Origin: Paradesertivirga sp036399495
GTDB taxonomy: Bacteria > Bacteroidota > Bacteroidia > Sphingobacteriales > Sphingobacteriaceae
Assembly (NCBI GenBank): GCA_036399495.1
Contig: DASWMZ010000182.1
Span: 1-12,841 of the forward strand
Reading direction: 5' to 3'
Length of the DNA: 12,841 bases
This document shows, in pieces, positions 6,426 through 12,611 of the stretch; positions within the stretch are counted from its first letter, which is position 1; each line of letters begins with the position of its first letter. Position numbers and translations under genes: made by a program. Below the pieces are notes generated by a model, which was not told where the DNA came from, did no database searches, and saw only the letters and a list, made by a program, of their open reading frames with translations.

Positions 6426-6736
6426 CCTGGCAGCAGCATGTTTAACTGCCTCTTCTTTAAAATATAGTCAGGTGCATCTATTTCATAAAAGATGTGCAAA
6501 AGATATAGGAAGTGGTCTCCGTGTTCTTGGAGAGACTTTTTAGTTAAGACCTCGTTCAATCTCTCTTTTAAATCTCTGTAATCGCTTTCAGTTTTTACCG
6601 GTGCAATTTCAATTTCTTGTATTGCATTCTCGGGATCTAAGCCCGACGCTTCAATGTTCCCCGGCACAAGTGATAACGATTCATGACAATCGCACAGAAT
6701 ATCGAAATTAACGGTTACAGTAAAAGGATAAGCCAT
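6422..6736 (-). CDS. Hypothetical protein, 104 aa, first gene after the integrase
   Basis: A 104-residue acidic protein from ATG 6736; not recognised. The N-terminal part is beta-prone (AYPFTVTVNFDILCDCHESL), with CxC at residues 15-17 followed by His 18, but this alone is not a metal-binding signature. The middle is acidic (DPENAIQEIEIAPVKTESD) and the C-terminal half is helical (YRDLKERLNEVLTKK, FLYLLHIFYEI). It overlaps the next gene by 4 bp (GTGA) and lies just beyond the integrase terminator, so it opens a separate two-gene transcription unit. Lack of known motifs leaves its function open. Confidence 0.65.
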   Translation of the reverse strand: MAYPFTVTVNFDILCDCHESLSLVPGNIEASGLDPENAIQEIEIAPVKTESDYRDLKERLNEVLTKKSLQEHGDHFLYLLHIFYEIDAPDYILKKRQLNMLLPG

Positions 6737-6753
6737 TAAGGGTAAATTTAAAG

Positions 6754-6773
6754 AATCCTGCCGAAGCAGGATT
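6754..6773 (-). terminator. Integrase terminator with a UUCG tetraloop
   Basis: AATCCTGC / GCAGGATT (6754-6761, 6766-6773) closes a loop that reads C(TTCG)G on the minus strand, an especially stable tetraloop, 4 bp beyond the integrase stop codon. Exact 11-bp direct repeats (TAAATTTAAAG at 6743-6753 and 6773-6783) flank the hairpin. The trailing CTTTAAATTT is only a modest U-tail. Confidence 0.7.
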
Positions 6774-6777
6774 AAAT

Positions 6778-7899
6778 TTAAAGCACAGGCATAAACTCCT
6801 TATGTTCTAGTGCGTTCAGTTCACCTAATCCACGAAGGTATTTCAAAGTGACTATCATATTAGAATGACCCAGAAGCTGTTGTAGAATGTGAATATCCTT
6901 AGTTCTTTTATAAATATTAATGGCTGCTGAGTGCCTGAAGGAGTAAATTGTCTGCTTATCTTCAAGAAGTCCTTTTTTATTCAATATCACTTTCGCCCTC
7001 GACCATTGCAAACTGAAATAGCTGACGTTAAAAGCCGTATCACACCTGCTTATTATATTATCGTTTGGGGTTAGCAGATGAATTTCTTTTGCCAACAGAA
7101 CTTCTCTAACGTATTCGGGAACATGTACAGTTCTTATCCTACCGCTCTTATTTTCGCTTCCTGATAAAGTAATCTGAGTTAGATCGCAGTTGAAGTGGCT
7201 TCTTTTTAAAAGCCTCGATTCCTCATGTGGCCTTAACAAGCACCCATAGGTTAATAAGCAGCATAGATGGAGATTTGGATAGGTGTCTTTCAAAGCATTC
7301 AAGATGCTTTTGACCTGTTTTGGGGTGTAGATTTTATGGAGGGTGGCCTTTGACTTCTTCTTTAAGGTTTTTTCAACAGGATTTATTAATAAGTAACCCT
7401 TAGAGGTAAGTAGAGAGAAGATTGCTCCAACAAGTGTTCTTTTATTCATATAATGCGTTCCACTTGTGTTGAACTGTGCTAAGAAGGAGTTTAACCTTTG
7501 AGAGGTTATATTCGCTATAGGATTTCTCTTTTCAGTTTCAGATAAGAACTCAAGCAGTTTTTTACAAACGCCTTCCAGATCTCTCTTGTAGCTCCAGCTT
7601 AAAGAGCCATTTAACTTTTCAGCCAGTGCCTCCTCAATCAAGTCTTGAGCGGTCTTGGGTTTTTCTGTGATTTCTTCATCTAATGGATTCCAGCCTTTCT
7701 CCAGAGCTTTCTTGATTTCAAACAGTAACTTATTCAGTAATCGGTTTCTTTCAGTAATGGTTGAAGCGCGATTAGGATTGATTGAAAGTTCTAATTTCTT
7801 CCCGTTATATTCACGGACTCTTTCTCCGTTGTAATAAAAGATAATGTAAGACCTTGTTTTAAGATCTTGTGCTGCAACTACTTTTGGTTCTGTGTACAT
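6778..7899 (-). CDS. Tyrosine-type site-specific integrase (Bacteroidota element)
   Basis: A 373-residue phage-type integrase. I start it at ATG 7899; the frame is open further upstream, but that part is only the antisense of the tRNA-Phe gene. An N-terminal arm-binding-like region (residues about 1-75, with FYYNGERVREYNGK) is followed by a SAM-like core-binding domain (about 83-180) and the catalytic domain (about 188-373). Catalytic residues seen are Arg223 (CLLRPHEE), Lys251 (SENKSGR), Arg322 and His323 (YSFRHS), His345 (LLGHS) and nucleophile Tyr354 (TLKYLRG). The first His of the HxxR motif is Tyr319, a variation found in some integrases of this phylum. The gene is intact and reads away from the tRNA, with the element's cargo behind it, so it probably mediates integration and excision at or near this tRNA. 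Confidence 0.9.
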   Translation of the reverse strand: MYTEPKVVAAQDLKTRSYIIFYYNGERVREYNGKKLELSINPNRASTITERNRLLNKLLFEIKKALEKGWNPLDEEITEKPKTAQDLIEEALAEKLNGSLSWSYKRDLEGVCKKLLEFLSETEKRNPIANITSQRLNSFLAQFNTSGTHYMNKRTLVGAIFSLLTSKGYLLINPVEKTLKKKSKATLHKIYTPKQVKSILNALKDTYPNLHLCCLLTYGCLLRPHEESRLLKRSHFNCDLTQITLSGSENKSGRIRTVHVPEYVREVLLAKEIHLLTPNDNIISRCDTAFNVSYFSLQWSRAKVILNKKGLLEDKQTIYSFRHSAAINIYKRTKDIHILQQLLGHSNMIVTLKYLRGLGELNALEHKEFMPVL

Positions 7900-7905
7900 T
7901 TCAAC

Positions 7906-7923
7906 TGACGCATAAGTGACGCA
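7906..7923. repeat. Two TGACGCA direct repeats 11 bp apart in front of the integrase
   Basis: TGACGCA lies at 7906-7912 and 7917-7923, one helical turn apart, and a related GACGC lies at 7967-7971. They are 7-24 bp upstream of the integrase start, between it and the tRNA. They could be recombinase or excisionase arm sites or an operator. Confidence 0.4.
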
Positions 7924-7933
7924 GTTTGGATAA

Positions 7934-7963
7934 CAAAGTGAAAAAATGTTTTTATAAACCAAA
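7934..7963 (-). promoter_or_regulatory. Candidate integrase promoter
   Basis: On the minus strand TCACTTTG (7934-7941) differs by one base from TAnnTTTG, and TTTG (7960-7963) sits 18 bp upstream as a -33 element. It points at the integrase start 35 bp away. Confidence 0.35.
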
Positions 7964-7971
7964 AAAGACGC

Positions 7972-7979
7972 TACATTTG
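7972..7979 (+). promoter_or_regulatory. Candidate -7 box of the tRNA-Phe promoter
   Basis: TACATTTG is a perfect match to the Bacteroidota -7 consensus TAnnTTTG, 16 bp before the mature tRNA start. A T-run at 7949-7953 could serve as the -33 element. It is divergent from the integrase promoter. Confidence 0.5.
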
Positions 7980-7995
7980 CAATCCCAAAGGGGCT

Positions 7996-8068
7996 GGTAC
8001 CATAGCTCAGTTGGTAGAGCAAAGGACTGAAAATCCTTGTGTCGCTGGTTCGATTCCAGCTGGTACCA
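7996..8068 (+). tRNA. tRNA-Phe (anticodon GAA)
   Basis: All cloverleaf arms pair: acceptor GGTACCA (7996-8002) with TGGTACC (8061-8067), D arm GCTC/GAGC, anticodon arm AAGGA/TCCTT around loop CTGAAAA (8027-8033) with anticodon GAA at 8029-8031, and T arm GCTGG/CCAGC with loop TTCGATT. The discriminator base is A (8068) and the terminal CCA is not encoded (ACA follows). The gene is intact although it lies between two integrases, so integration has preserved or restored it. Confidence 0.97.
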
Positions 8069-8091
8069 CAAACGAGGTACAAGTTAGTACC

Positions 8092-8127
8092 AAAACCCTG
8101 TAAATTAGCTGATTTACAGGGTTTTTT
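8092..8127 (+). terminator. Strong rho-independent terminator after tRNA-Phe
   Basis: A perfect 14-bp stem (8092-8105 with 8112-8125, core CCCTGTAAAT / ATTTACAGGG) and a 6-nt loop end in a run of six T residues (8122-8127), 24 bp past the tRNA. Confidence 0.9.
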
Positions 8128-8165
8128 GCTTTTGGCAATCCCAAACAATCTCAAAGTTTCTCAAT

Positions 8166-8359
8166 CTTTCTGACACCTAAAGGATACCTGTTTTTGTTTT
8201 TATTTTTGAGGTATCAGAAAGTGGTACAACCCTTTGTACTACAGTTATTTAAGCGGCATCGGTGCGTAGCGTTTTTGCGCCATTTTACCCCTTTTTGATA
8301 CCCATTTTAAGAAGCTTTTGACACCTGGAATATCAAACAGTAACAAATAGTATCAAATG
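8166..8359. repeat. Cluster of TTTGAYACC-like motifs, candidate integrase arm sites
   Basis: In the 190 bp before the second integrase, six related sites occur: CTGACACC (8170-8177), its inverse GGTATCAG (8210-8217), TTGATACC (8295-8302), TTGACACC (8318-8325), and inverse TATCAAA (8331-8337) and GTATCAAA (8350-8357). The last touches the start codon. The outer pair is also a near-perfect inverted repeat, 8166-8178 against 8208-8221. Multiple short repeats in both orientations beside an integrase are typical of arm-type binding sites and suggest autoregulation. A GTACAA/TTGTAC dyad lies at about 8224-8238. Confidence 0.5.
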
Positions 8360-9576
8360 AGAACATCAAACACATTCGGAATACACTTCCTTATCAGGCC
8401 AGACAAATTAAAAGAGGGCAAGGCCCCAGTATACGCGAGGGTAACTGTTAACGCGGAACGCATTTTAATCGGTTTAAAACAATGGATTGAACCGAGAGCA
8501 TGGGATGCAAGGAAAGGCATTGGGAAGGGTGCCAAAAGTGAAACCCTTGCATTAAATAATTACTTATCTGAGATTCGGGTGGAACTAGGAGAATGTTATC
8601 GTGAACTTCAATTGAAGAAGCAAGTAATTTCTGCGATTGACATCAAGAATATTTTTCATAGGATTGAGGTTCAAGATTATACTTTGACCGCTCTTTTTAA
8701 GTATCATAATGAAAAGGAGAAGCACAGTCTTGCTTCTAATACGCTGAGCCATTATAAAACTTCCCAGTTATATATTTTGAGGTTCGTGGCGGCAAGTTTA
8801 GGTAAAAAGGACTTAAGCTTAAAGGAAATAAATTTTAAGTTCTTAGCCGACTTTGAAAATTTCCTTCGGGACTATAAGCCTGAAGGGCATAAAAAAACCA
8901 TTGGCAATAGCGGAGCTATGACCCATCTAATTAGATTAAAGAAGATGATCAACCTTGCAATCAATCTGGATTGGATGCAGAAAAACCCCTTCAATAACTA
9001 CAAGATCAAATTTCAGCATGAACAGCGGGTTTGTCTTGATCAAGTAGAGCTTGCTAATCTTGAAAGAAAAGCCTTCACGCTTTACCGGCTTGATTATGTC
9101 AGGGACTTGTTTGTGTTCTGCTGTTATACAGGTTTGGCATATGTAGATGCAATGAATCTAACCCCACAACATTTAGCAGCTGGAGTTGACGGCGACATCT
9201 GGATCAAGACCTACAGGCAAAAAACTCGTATCCCGGTTAACACACCACTTCTTCCAAAAGCTTCAGAAATATTGGCTAAATATCAGCACGATCCAAGGGC
9301 TATAAATTCCGAAAGACTCTTTCCTGTAATGAGCATCAGAAGATGAATAGCTACTTAAAGGAAATCGCCGACTTATGTAGGATACAAAAGAATTTAACGT
9401 TTCATTTAGCCAGGCACACCTTTGCTACAACTGTGACGCTTTCAAACGGGGTTCCGATAGAGACGGTAAGTAAAATGTTGGGGCATACGAAGATTGCTAC
9501 AACTCAAATTTATGCGAAGGTTTTGGAGATGAAAGTAAGTGAGGATATGGCGAAGCTCCGATCGAAGTTGAGGTAG
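8357..9576 (+). pseudogene. Tyrosine-type integrase, split by a one-base deletion
   Basis: From ATG 8357 the frame encodes an arm-binding domain (about residues 1-95, with VYARVTVNAERILIGLKQWI), a SAM-like domain (about 105-215) and the first part of the catalytic domain, CCYTGLAYVDAMNL and KTYRQKT (Lys289), then ends at TGA 9344-9346. The rest lies in another frame up to TAG 9576: HLARHTF (HxxR), LLGHT and nucleophile Tyr in QIYAKV. Adding one A at about 9335 (AGC-AT to AGC-AAT) gives a continuous 406-residue protein, 1221 nt. The split falls between the Lys and HxxR motifs, so the first fragment lacks the nucleophile. Where Arg I is expected the protein has Ala (TGLAY), as in many Bacteroidota conjugative-transposon-type integrases; Arg249 in YVRD may compensate. 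It reads away from the tRNA 3' end, the usual layout for a tRNA-integrated element. Confidence 0.88.
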
Positions 9577-9600
9577 GCAGATCGAAGGGTTATTTGTACC

Positions 9601-10209
9601 TTAATGTTCCTTTAACTCATCTAATATTTTTCTGATTTGCTTGACATACTTACCATAATAAAATTCAACCCATAATTCTGCACTTAATATTGCAAGAATG
9701 ATGACAACAATGAATTTGACAGATATATAAAGTAAGTGACTTTGTGAAAGTGGACCATTAAAGATGTGAGAATATTTTGGATCAGTGTAAAAAATAAAAA
9801 CAAGCAAAATTGCAAAAGGAATTAGTGCATTAGTAAAAGTTTTGCACAACTCCATATTCAGTTTAATATCATAATAGGTTTCATACAAACTATCCTTAGT
9901 GTTGAGGCTAGTCTTATCTAATCTTTTATAGAAAAAAAATAATTTTCCCAAATAATAAATACTGATAACTACCATAACTGAATATATTATGTAAAATATG
10001 GAAGTCATATTTACTGGAAACCATTTTAACATGGGTATAAAACCAAAACCTATCATAGTAGCCATTTGCACAAAAAGCTCAGACCGTAATTTTTTCCGAA
10101 CCTTATCAATCGGCATATTAGCTGATTTTAGTTTTTCTAAGTTTATTGGAAGCTCAACATTTTCTGGTTTGTCGCTATTCCAAGCTGATTGTATATCGTT
10201 AAAGTCCAT
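9601..10209 (-). CDS. Four-helix membrane protein, probable partner or anti-sigma of the ECF factor
   Basis: A 202-residue integral membrane protein starting at ATG 10209, overlapping the end of the sigma gene by 11 bp. The N-terminal 44 residues are cytoplasmic and charged, beginning MDFNDIQSAWNSDKPE. Four hydrophobic segments follow at about 45-61, 70-93, 126-141 and 160-182, then a basic C-terminal tail (KYVKQIRKILDELKEH). Proteins of this design commonly follow ECF sigma genes in Bacteroidota. The overlap and position suggest that it holds or modulates the sigma factor, but there is no recognised zinc anti-sigma motif (HxxxCxxC), so the anti-sigma role is inference. Confidence 0.7.
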   Translation of the reverse strand: MDFNDIQSAWNSDKPENVELPINLEKLKSANMPIDKVRKKLRSELFVQMATMIGFGFIPMLKWFPVNMTSIFYIIYSVMVVISIYYLGKLFFFYKRLDKTSLNTKDSLYETYYDIKLNMELCKTFTNALIPFAILLVFIFYTDPKYSHIFNGPLSQSHLLYISVKFIVVIILAILSAELWVEFYYGKYVKQIRKILDELKEH

Positions 10210-10741
10210 ATCCTTGTTTTTTTATAATTTCTTTTAATTTATCCTTAGCTCTGTTCAGTTTTACTCTGGCGTTGATTTCTGATATACCTAAATTTATAGC
10301 AATTTCTTTGTGCGAAAAGCCTTCTAATTGGTAAAACATAATTGCTTTGTCAGTTTTGTTTAACTGTTGTACAGCTTCGTAAAAATGATTTATCTGCGCT
10401 TCTTTTACTCCTGAATCTGATTCATCTTCCTTAATATCAATATCTGCCAATTCGTATTTATCTACCTTTCGTTTTTCCTTTTTCAAAAAAACAATGGAGG
10501 TATTAATGGCAACCCTGTACATCCAACTAGAAAATTGGCTCTCATTTCTAAAACTATTGTAAGCTTTCCAAAGCTGGTAAATAATTTCTTGAAACAAATC
10601 TTGCTGGTCGGCAGCATTATCCATATACATCTTAGAAACCTTGTACAATATTCCTTTATGTTTTTCAATACGAGTTAAAAACTCTTGTTCTGCAGCTTTC
10701 AATATGCTAGTTAAGTATAGGTTTAACTGTATAACCTGCAT
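10199..10741 (-). CDS. ECF-type RNA polymerase sigma factor (sigma-70 family)
   Basis: A group IV sigma factor. Region 2 (about residues 21-90) includes NAADQQDLFQEIIYQLWKAY and QFSSWMYRVAINT, which bind core polymerase and the -10 element. A variable acidic linker (about 93-120) is followed by region 4 (about 124-173) with the HTH GFSHKEIAINLGISEINARV that reads the -35 element. With ATG 10741 the protein has 180 residues and overlaps the TraB-like gene by 35 bp. A TTG at 10702 (LKAAEQEFLTRI), just past that gene's stop, would give 167 residues, closer to normal length, so the start is uncertain. It sits between the TraB-like gene and a membrane protein, one cotranscribed signalling operon. 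Confidence 0.88.
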   Translation of the reverse strand: MQVIQLNLYLTSILKAAEQEFLTRIEKHKGILYKVSKMYMDNAADQQDLFQEIIYQLWKAYNSFRNESQFSSWMYRVAINTSIVFLKKEKRKVDKYELADIDIKEDESDSGVKEAQINHFYEAVQQLNKTDKAIMFYQLEGFSHKEIAINLGISEINARVKLNRAKDKLKEIIKKQGYGL

Positions 10742-11585
10742 TCCTCAATAAGTTAATAACACCATATTCACCAGATAAATGTCCAGCACCAACTGCAAAG
10801 AAAACACTTTCGTTCTTCATCATTTCAGACATTTTAGCCATCCAATTCATATTTCTATTATCAAGCATTAATTTCTTGTCTTCTCCATTCATCATTTTAA
10901 CATCGGTAGTAGCGGTATATATTTTTTTGATATTTTCTTGCTTATAATCTTGCACCATATGTTTGGTTAGTTCTTCATTCATTTCTCCCAACATCATTAT
11001 CATTTCCTCATTGGTAAGGGCTTTATTAATAATATCCATTTGTTCTTGTGCTTTCTCTAAACCAACTATTGATTTCTTAGCTGCTATTGCTTTTGCCATC
11101 AATTCCATCTCGTAGGATTTAATGTTGGCACAGCCGCCAGCTTTCATTGCTATCAAACTCATTACAGTTACCATAGAATAATTATCTACTTGGCTTAATG
11201 TCATCCCAGCAGTGTTTTGTAAAATTTTATCAAGTTTTTTAGCTTGTGAAACAGTAAGTTTTTTTGTTAAAGGAATTGTTCCCATCGCTGCTTTTTGAAT
11301 GTACTTCATCTCTGTGGTATCATTAAAATTTAATTCTAGAGCTAGTTTCGATGTTTTTGAAAAAGCTGTGTTCACTTTTTCTTTCATAAAATAGTCGCTT
11401 TCACAAATTATGTGAATAGTTCCGTATAGATAGGATGGCTTTTCTATTCCATTGCCGGAAATTTCCCACAATAAGGAATTTTTGTCTTGTGATATTCCTG
11501 CTTTTTTTCTGTCTTGCGCTATACTAAAGTTATAACTACAAAGCATTACAAGTAGTGGCAATAAGGTTCTGATTAATTTTTTCAT
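10707..11585 (-). CDS. TraB/GumN (TIKI-like) family exported protein
   Basis: A 292-residue protein. I start it at ATG 11585, where MKKLIRTLLPLLVMLCSYNF opens a signal peptide ending near SIAQ (24), not at the in-frame ATG 11630. The mature protein has the family hallmarks: SYLYGTIH (His58, first GxxH motif), LALELN (Glu84), a central VGLEKAQEQMDI (Glu177), and near the C-terminus FFAVGAGHLSGEYGVINLL (His269, second GxxH motif) with AGYTVKPI. Eukaryotic relatives of this fold (TIKI) are metal-dependent proteases and the His/Glu set is kept here, so an envelope hydrolase is plausible, though bacterial members lack proven substrates. The ECF sigma gene follows with overlapping or near-abutting frames, suggesting a link to envelope stress signalling. 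Confidence 0.85.
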   Translation of the reverse strand: MKKLIRTLLPLLVMLCSYNFSIAQDRKKAGISQDKNSLLWEISGNGIEKPSYLYGTIHIICESDYFMKEKVNTAFSKTSKLALELNFNDTTEMKYIQKAAMGTIPLTKKLTVSQAKKLDKILQNTAGMTLSQVDNYSMVTVMSLIAMKAGGCANIKSYEMELMAKAIAAKKSIVGLEKAQEQMDIINKALTNEEMIMMLGEMNEELTKHMVQDYKQENIKKIYTATTDVKMMNGEDKKLMLDNRNMNWMAKMSEMMKNESVFFAVGAGHLSGEYGVINLLRNAGYTVKPILN

Positions 11586-11625
11586 AACAATTACTTCTTT
11601 GATACCTCTAGTAAGTAAACAAAAA

Positions 11626-11639
11626 ACCAAAACGTTACA
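11626..11639 (-). promoter_or_regulatory. Possible ECF-type -35 motif upstream of the TraB-like operon
   Basis: On the minus strand TGTAACGTTTT (11629-11639) lies about 45 bp upstream of the first gene. GTAAC-like -35 elements followed by a T-run are common at ECF-controlled promoters, so the operon may be controlled by its own sigma factor. I cannot identify a matching -10 (CGTC-like) element, so this is tentative. Confidence 0.2.
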
Positions 11640-11934
11640 AATTATTTAAAGAGACGATGAAACTTAAAACAAGATAGATATGGATGCAGACCATGTTGCT
11701 GCAGGGAGTAAGGGCGGAGCTACCGACATAAATAATTGTGTTATGTATAACTCATAATCGGGCCAAAGGGAATAGGTGATTAAGGGTGGTTTGTGATAGT
11801 ATTAAACGAAGGTATTTTGAGAATTCACAATATACCTTCAGCCGCAGGTAAGCTAGGAAAATTAGTGTCTTAAAAAACCGTCTTATTATTCTATGTTTCA
11901 TTAACTTTGTGAAATACGTTTTTCTGAAAGAATT
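11640..11934. other. Intergenic region upstream of the resolvase with two dyads, candidate recombination site
   Basis: No gene is seen. Two dyads stand out. GTGTTAT-GT-ATAACTC (11738-11753) has one mismatch and a 2-bp centre. A 32-bp near-palindrome lies at 11808-11839, with outer arms GAAGGTAT / ATACCTTC and a central GAATTC. Serine resolvases of the Tn3 type act at res sites made of several imperfect dyads next to their gene, so this area is the natural candidate. It also holds the resolvase promoter, which I cannot place. Confidence 0.4.
11808..11839. repeat. 32-bp near-perfect palindrome
   Basis: Left arm GAAGGTAT (11808-11815), TTG (11817-11819), centre GAATTC (11821-11826), CAA (11828-11830) and right arm ATACCTTC (11832-11839) are symmetrical; only the two base pairs separating these blocks break the symmetry. 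There is no T-run, so it is not a terminator. Confidence 0.9.
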
Positions 11935-12507
11935 ATGAAAATTGGATATGCCAGGGTAAGCACCCAAGACCAAAACTTAACCATGCAAAAGGACGCGCTT
12001 AAAAGCGCTGGATGCGAGCTCATTTTTGAAGAAAAGATTTCAGGAAAGTCAAAGGAGCGACCAGAACTTGAAAAGATGATTTCTAAGCTTCGAAAAGGGG
12101 ATGTGGTAGTTGTTTGGAAACTTGACCGCCTTGGGCGGTCGCTTCGAGACCTCATAGATTTAGTATCCGGTTTCAAGGAAAAGGGTGTCGAGTTTGTTAG
12201 TATTCATGACAGTATTAATACTGCTACGGCAACTGGTCGGTTTACATTTAATATTTTCGCATCACTTGCCGAGTTTGAAAGAGAAATTATTAGTGAGCGA
12301 ACAAAAGCAGGTTTGACAGCAGCACGGGCCAGGGGGAGAACAGGGGGGAGGCCAAAAGGTCTAAGCAAAACTTCTATGAGCAAGGCGAAGTCCGTTAAGA
12401 TTCTGTATGACAAAAAAGAAAAGACTGTAGATGAAATAGCGAAAGATTTAGGAATAAGCAGGGCGACATGTTATAGGTATCTAGCTATATTACAAGTCGA
12501 AGTGTAG
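11935..12507 (+). CDS. Serine recombinase, resolvase/invertase family
   Basis: A complete 190-residue small serine recombinase from ATG 11935. The catalytic domain begins MKIGYARVSTQDQNL, with nucleophile Ser9 and Arg7. The KLDRLGRSLRDL motif at about 62-73 holds the other conserved Arg residues (R65, R68) and Asp64. ASLAEFEREIISERTKAGL (about 109-127) starts the long E-helix, followed by the Gly-Arg hinge (ARGRTGGRPKGL). A C-terminal DNA-binding HTH (about 164-183, TVDEIAKDLGISRATCYRYL) completes the Tn3-resolvase/Hin-like plan. It resolves or inverts DNA at short dyad sites; candidates lie just upstream at 11738-11839. No Tn3 transposase or flipped segment is visible, so resolution and inversion cannot be told apart. 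Confidence 0.95.
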   Translation: MKIGYARVSTQDQNLTMQKDALKSAGCELIFEEKISGKSKERPELEKMISKLRKGDVVVVWKLDRLGRSLRDLIDLVSGFKEKGVEFVSIHDSINTATATGRFTFNIFASLAEFEREIISERTKAGLTAARARGRTGGRPKGLSKTSMSKAKSVKILYDKKEKTVDEIAKDLGISRATCYRYLAILQVEV

Positions 12508-12525
12508 ATTAGGGATTGAAGCATG

Positions 12526-12564
12526 ATTTTACAAGAGCGACCGTCTAACGGCTTGTAGTAAAAT
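12526..12564. other. Stem-loop downstream of the resolvase gene
   Basis: ATTTTACAAG (12526-12535) pairs with CTTGTA-GTAAAAT (12552-12564), with a 2-nt bulge, around an inner stem CCGT/ACGG (12541-12544, 12548-12551) with loop CTA and a 5-nt one-sided bulge. It starts 19 bp after the resolvase stop. It lacks a T-run, though it could still slow or end transcription. Confidence 0.45.
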
Positions 12565-12611
12565 ATTGATATGGCTGGCCCTGTAGTTCAAAAACAGCAA
12601 AAGGATATTAA

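Larger units (their letters stand above)
7979..8145. repeat. Exact 11-bp direct repeats flanking the tRNA and its terminator
   Basis: GCAATCCCAAA occurs at 7979-7989 and 8135-8145, enclosing the tRNA-Phe and terminator. The right copy is followed by the near-copy CAATCTCAAA (8146-8155). Their position between two integrase genes makes attachment-core remnants conceivable; coincidence is not excluded. Confidence 0.6.

Noticed and set aside
6778..7899. Integrase scored as defective because the first His of HxxR is Tyr
   Set aside because: Such substitutions occur in functional integrases of this phylum; all other catalytic residues are present and the frame is intact.
7900..8154. N-terminal extension of the intact integrase to 458 residues
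   Set aside because: The extra 85 residues are mostly the antisense translation of the tRNA-Phe gene and its terminator. The integrase N-terminal domain starts normally at ATG 7899.
9998..10237. Rightward 79-residue frame
   Set aside because: Antisense to the well-supported membrane-protein gene.
11752..12413. Leftward frames of 69-91 residues around the resolvase
   Set aside because: They are antisense shadows of the resolvase gene or its palindromic leader, with low-complexity serine-rich translations.
11640..12507. Tn3-family transposon
   Set aside because: A resolvase and candidate res site exist, but no transposase and no 38-bp Tn3-type terminal repeats are visible.
12541..12564. Integron attC-like site (GTCTAAC fits RYYYAAC)
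   Set aside because: There is no matching complementary GTTAGAC-type end at the right distance and no integron integrase; the match is to a degenerate 7-mer.
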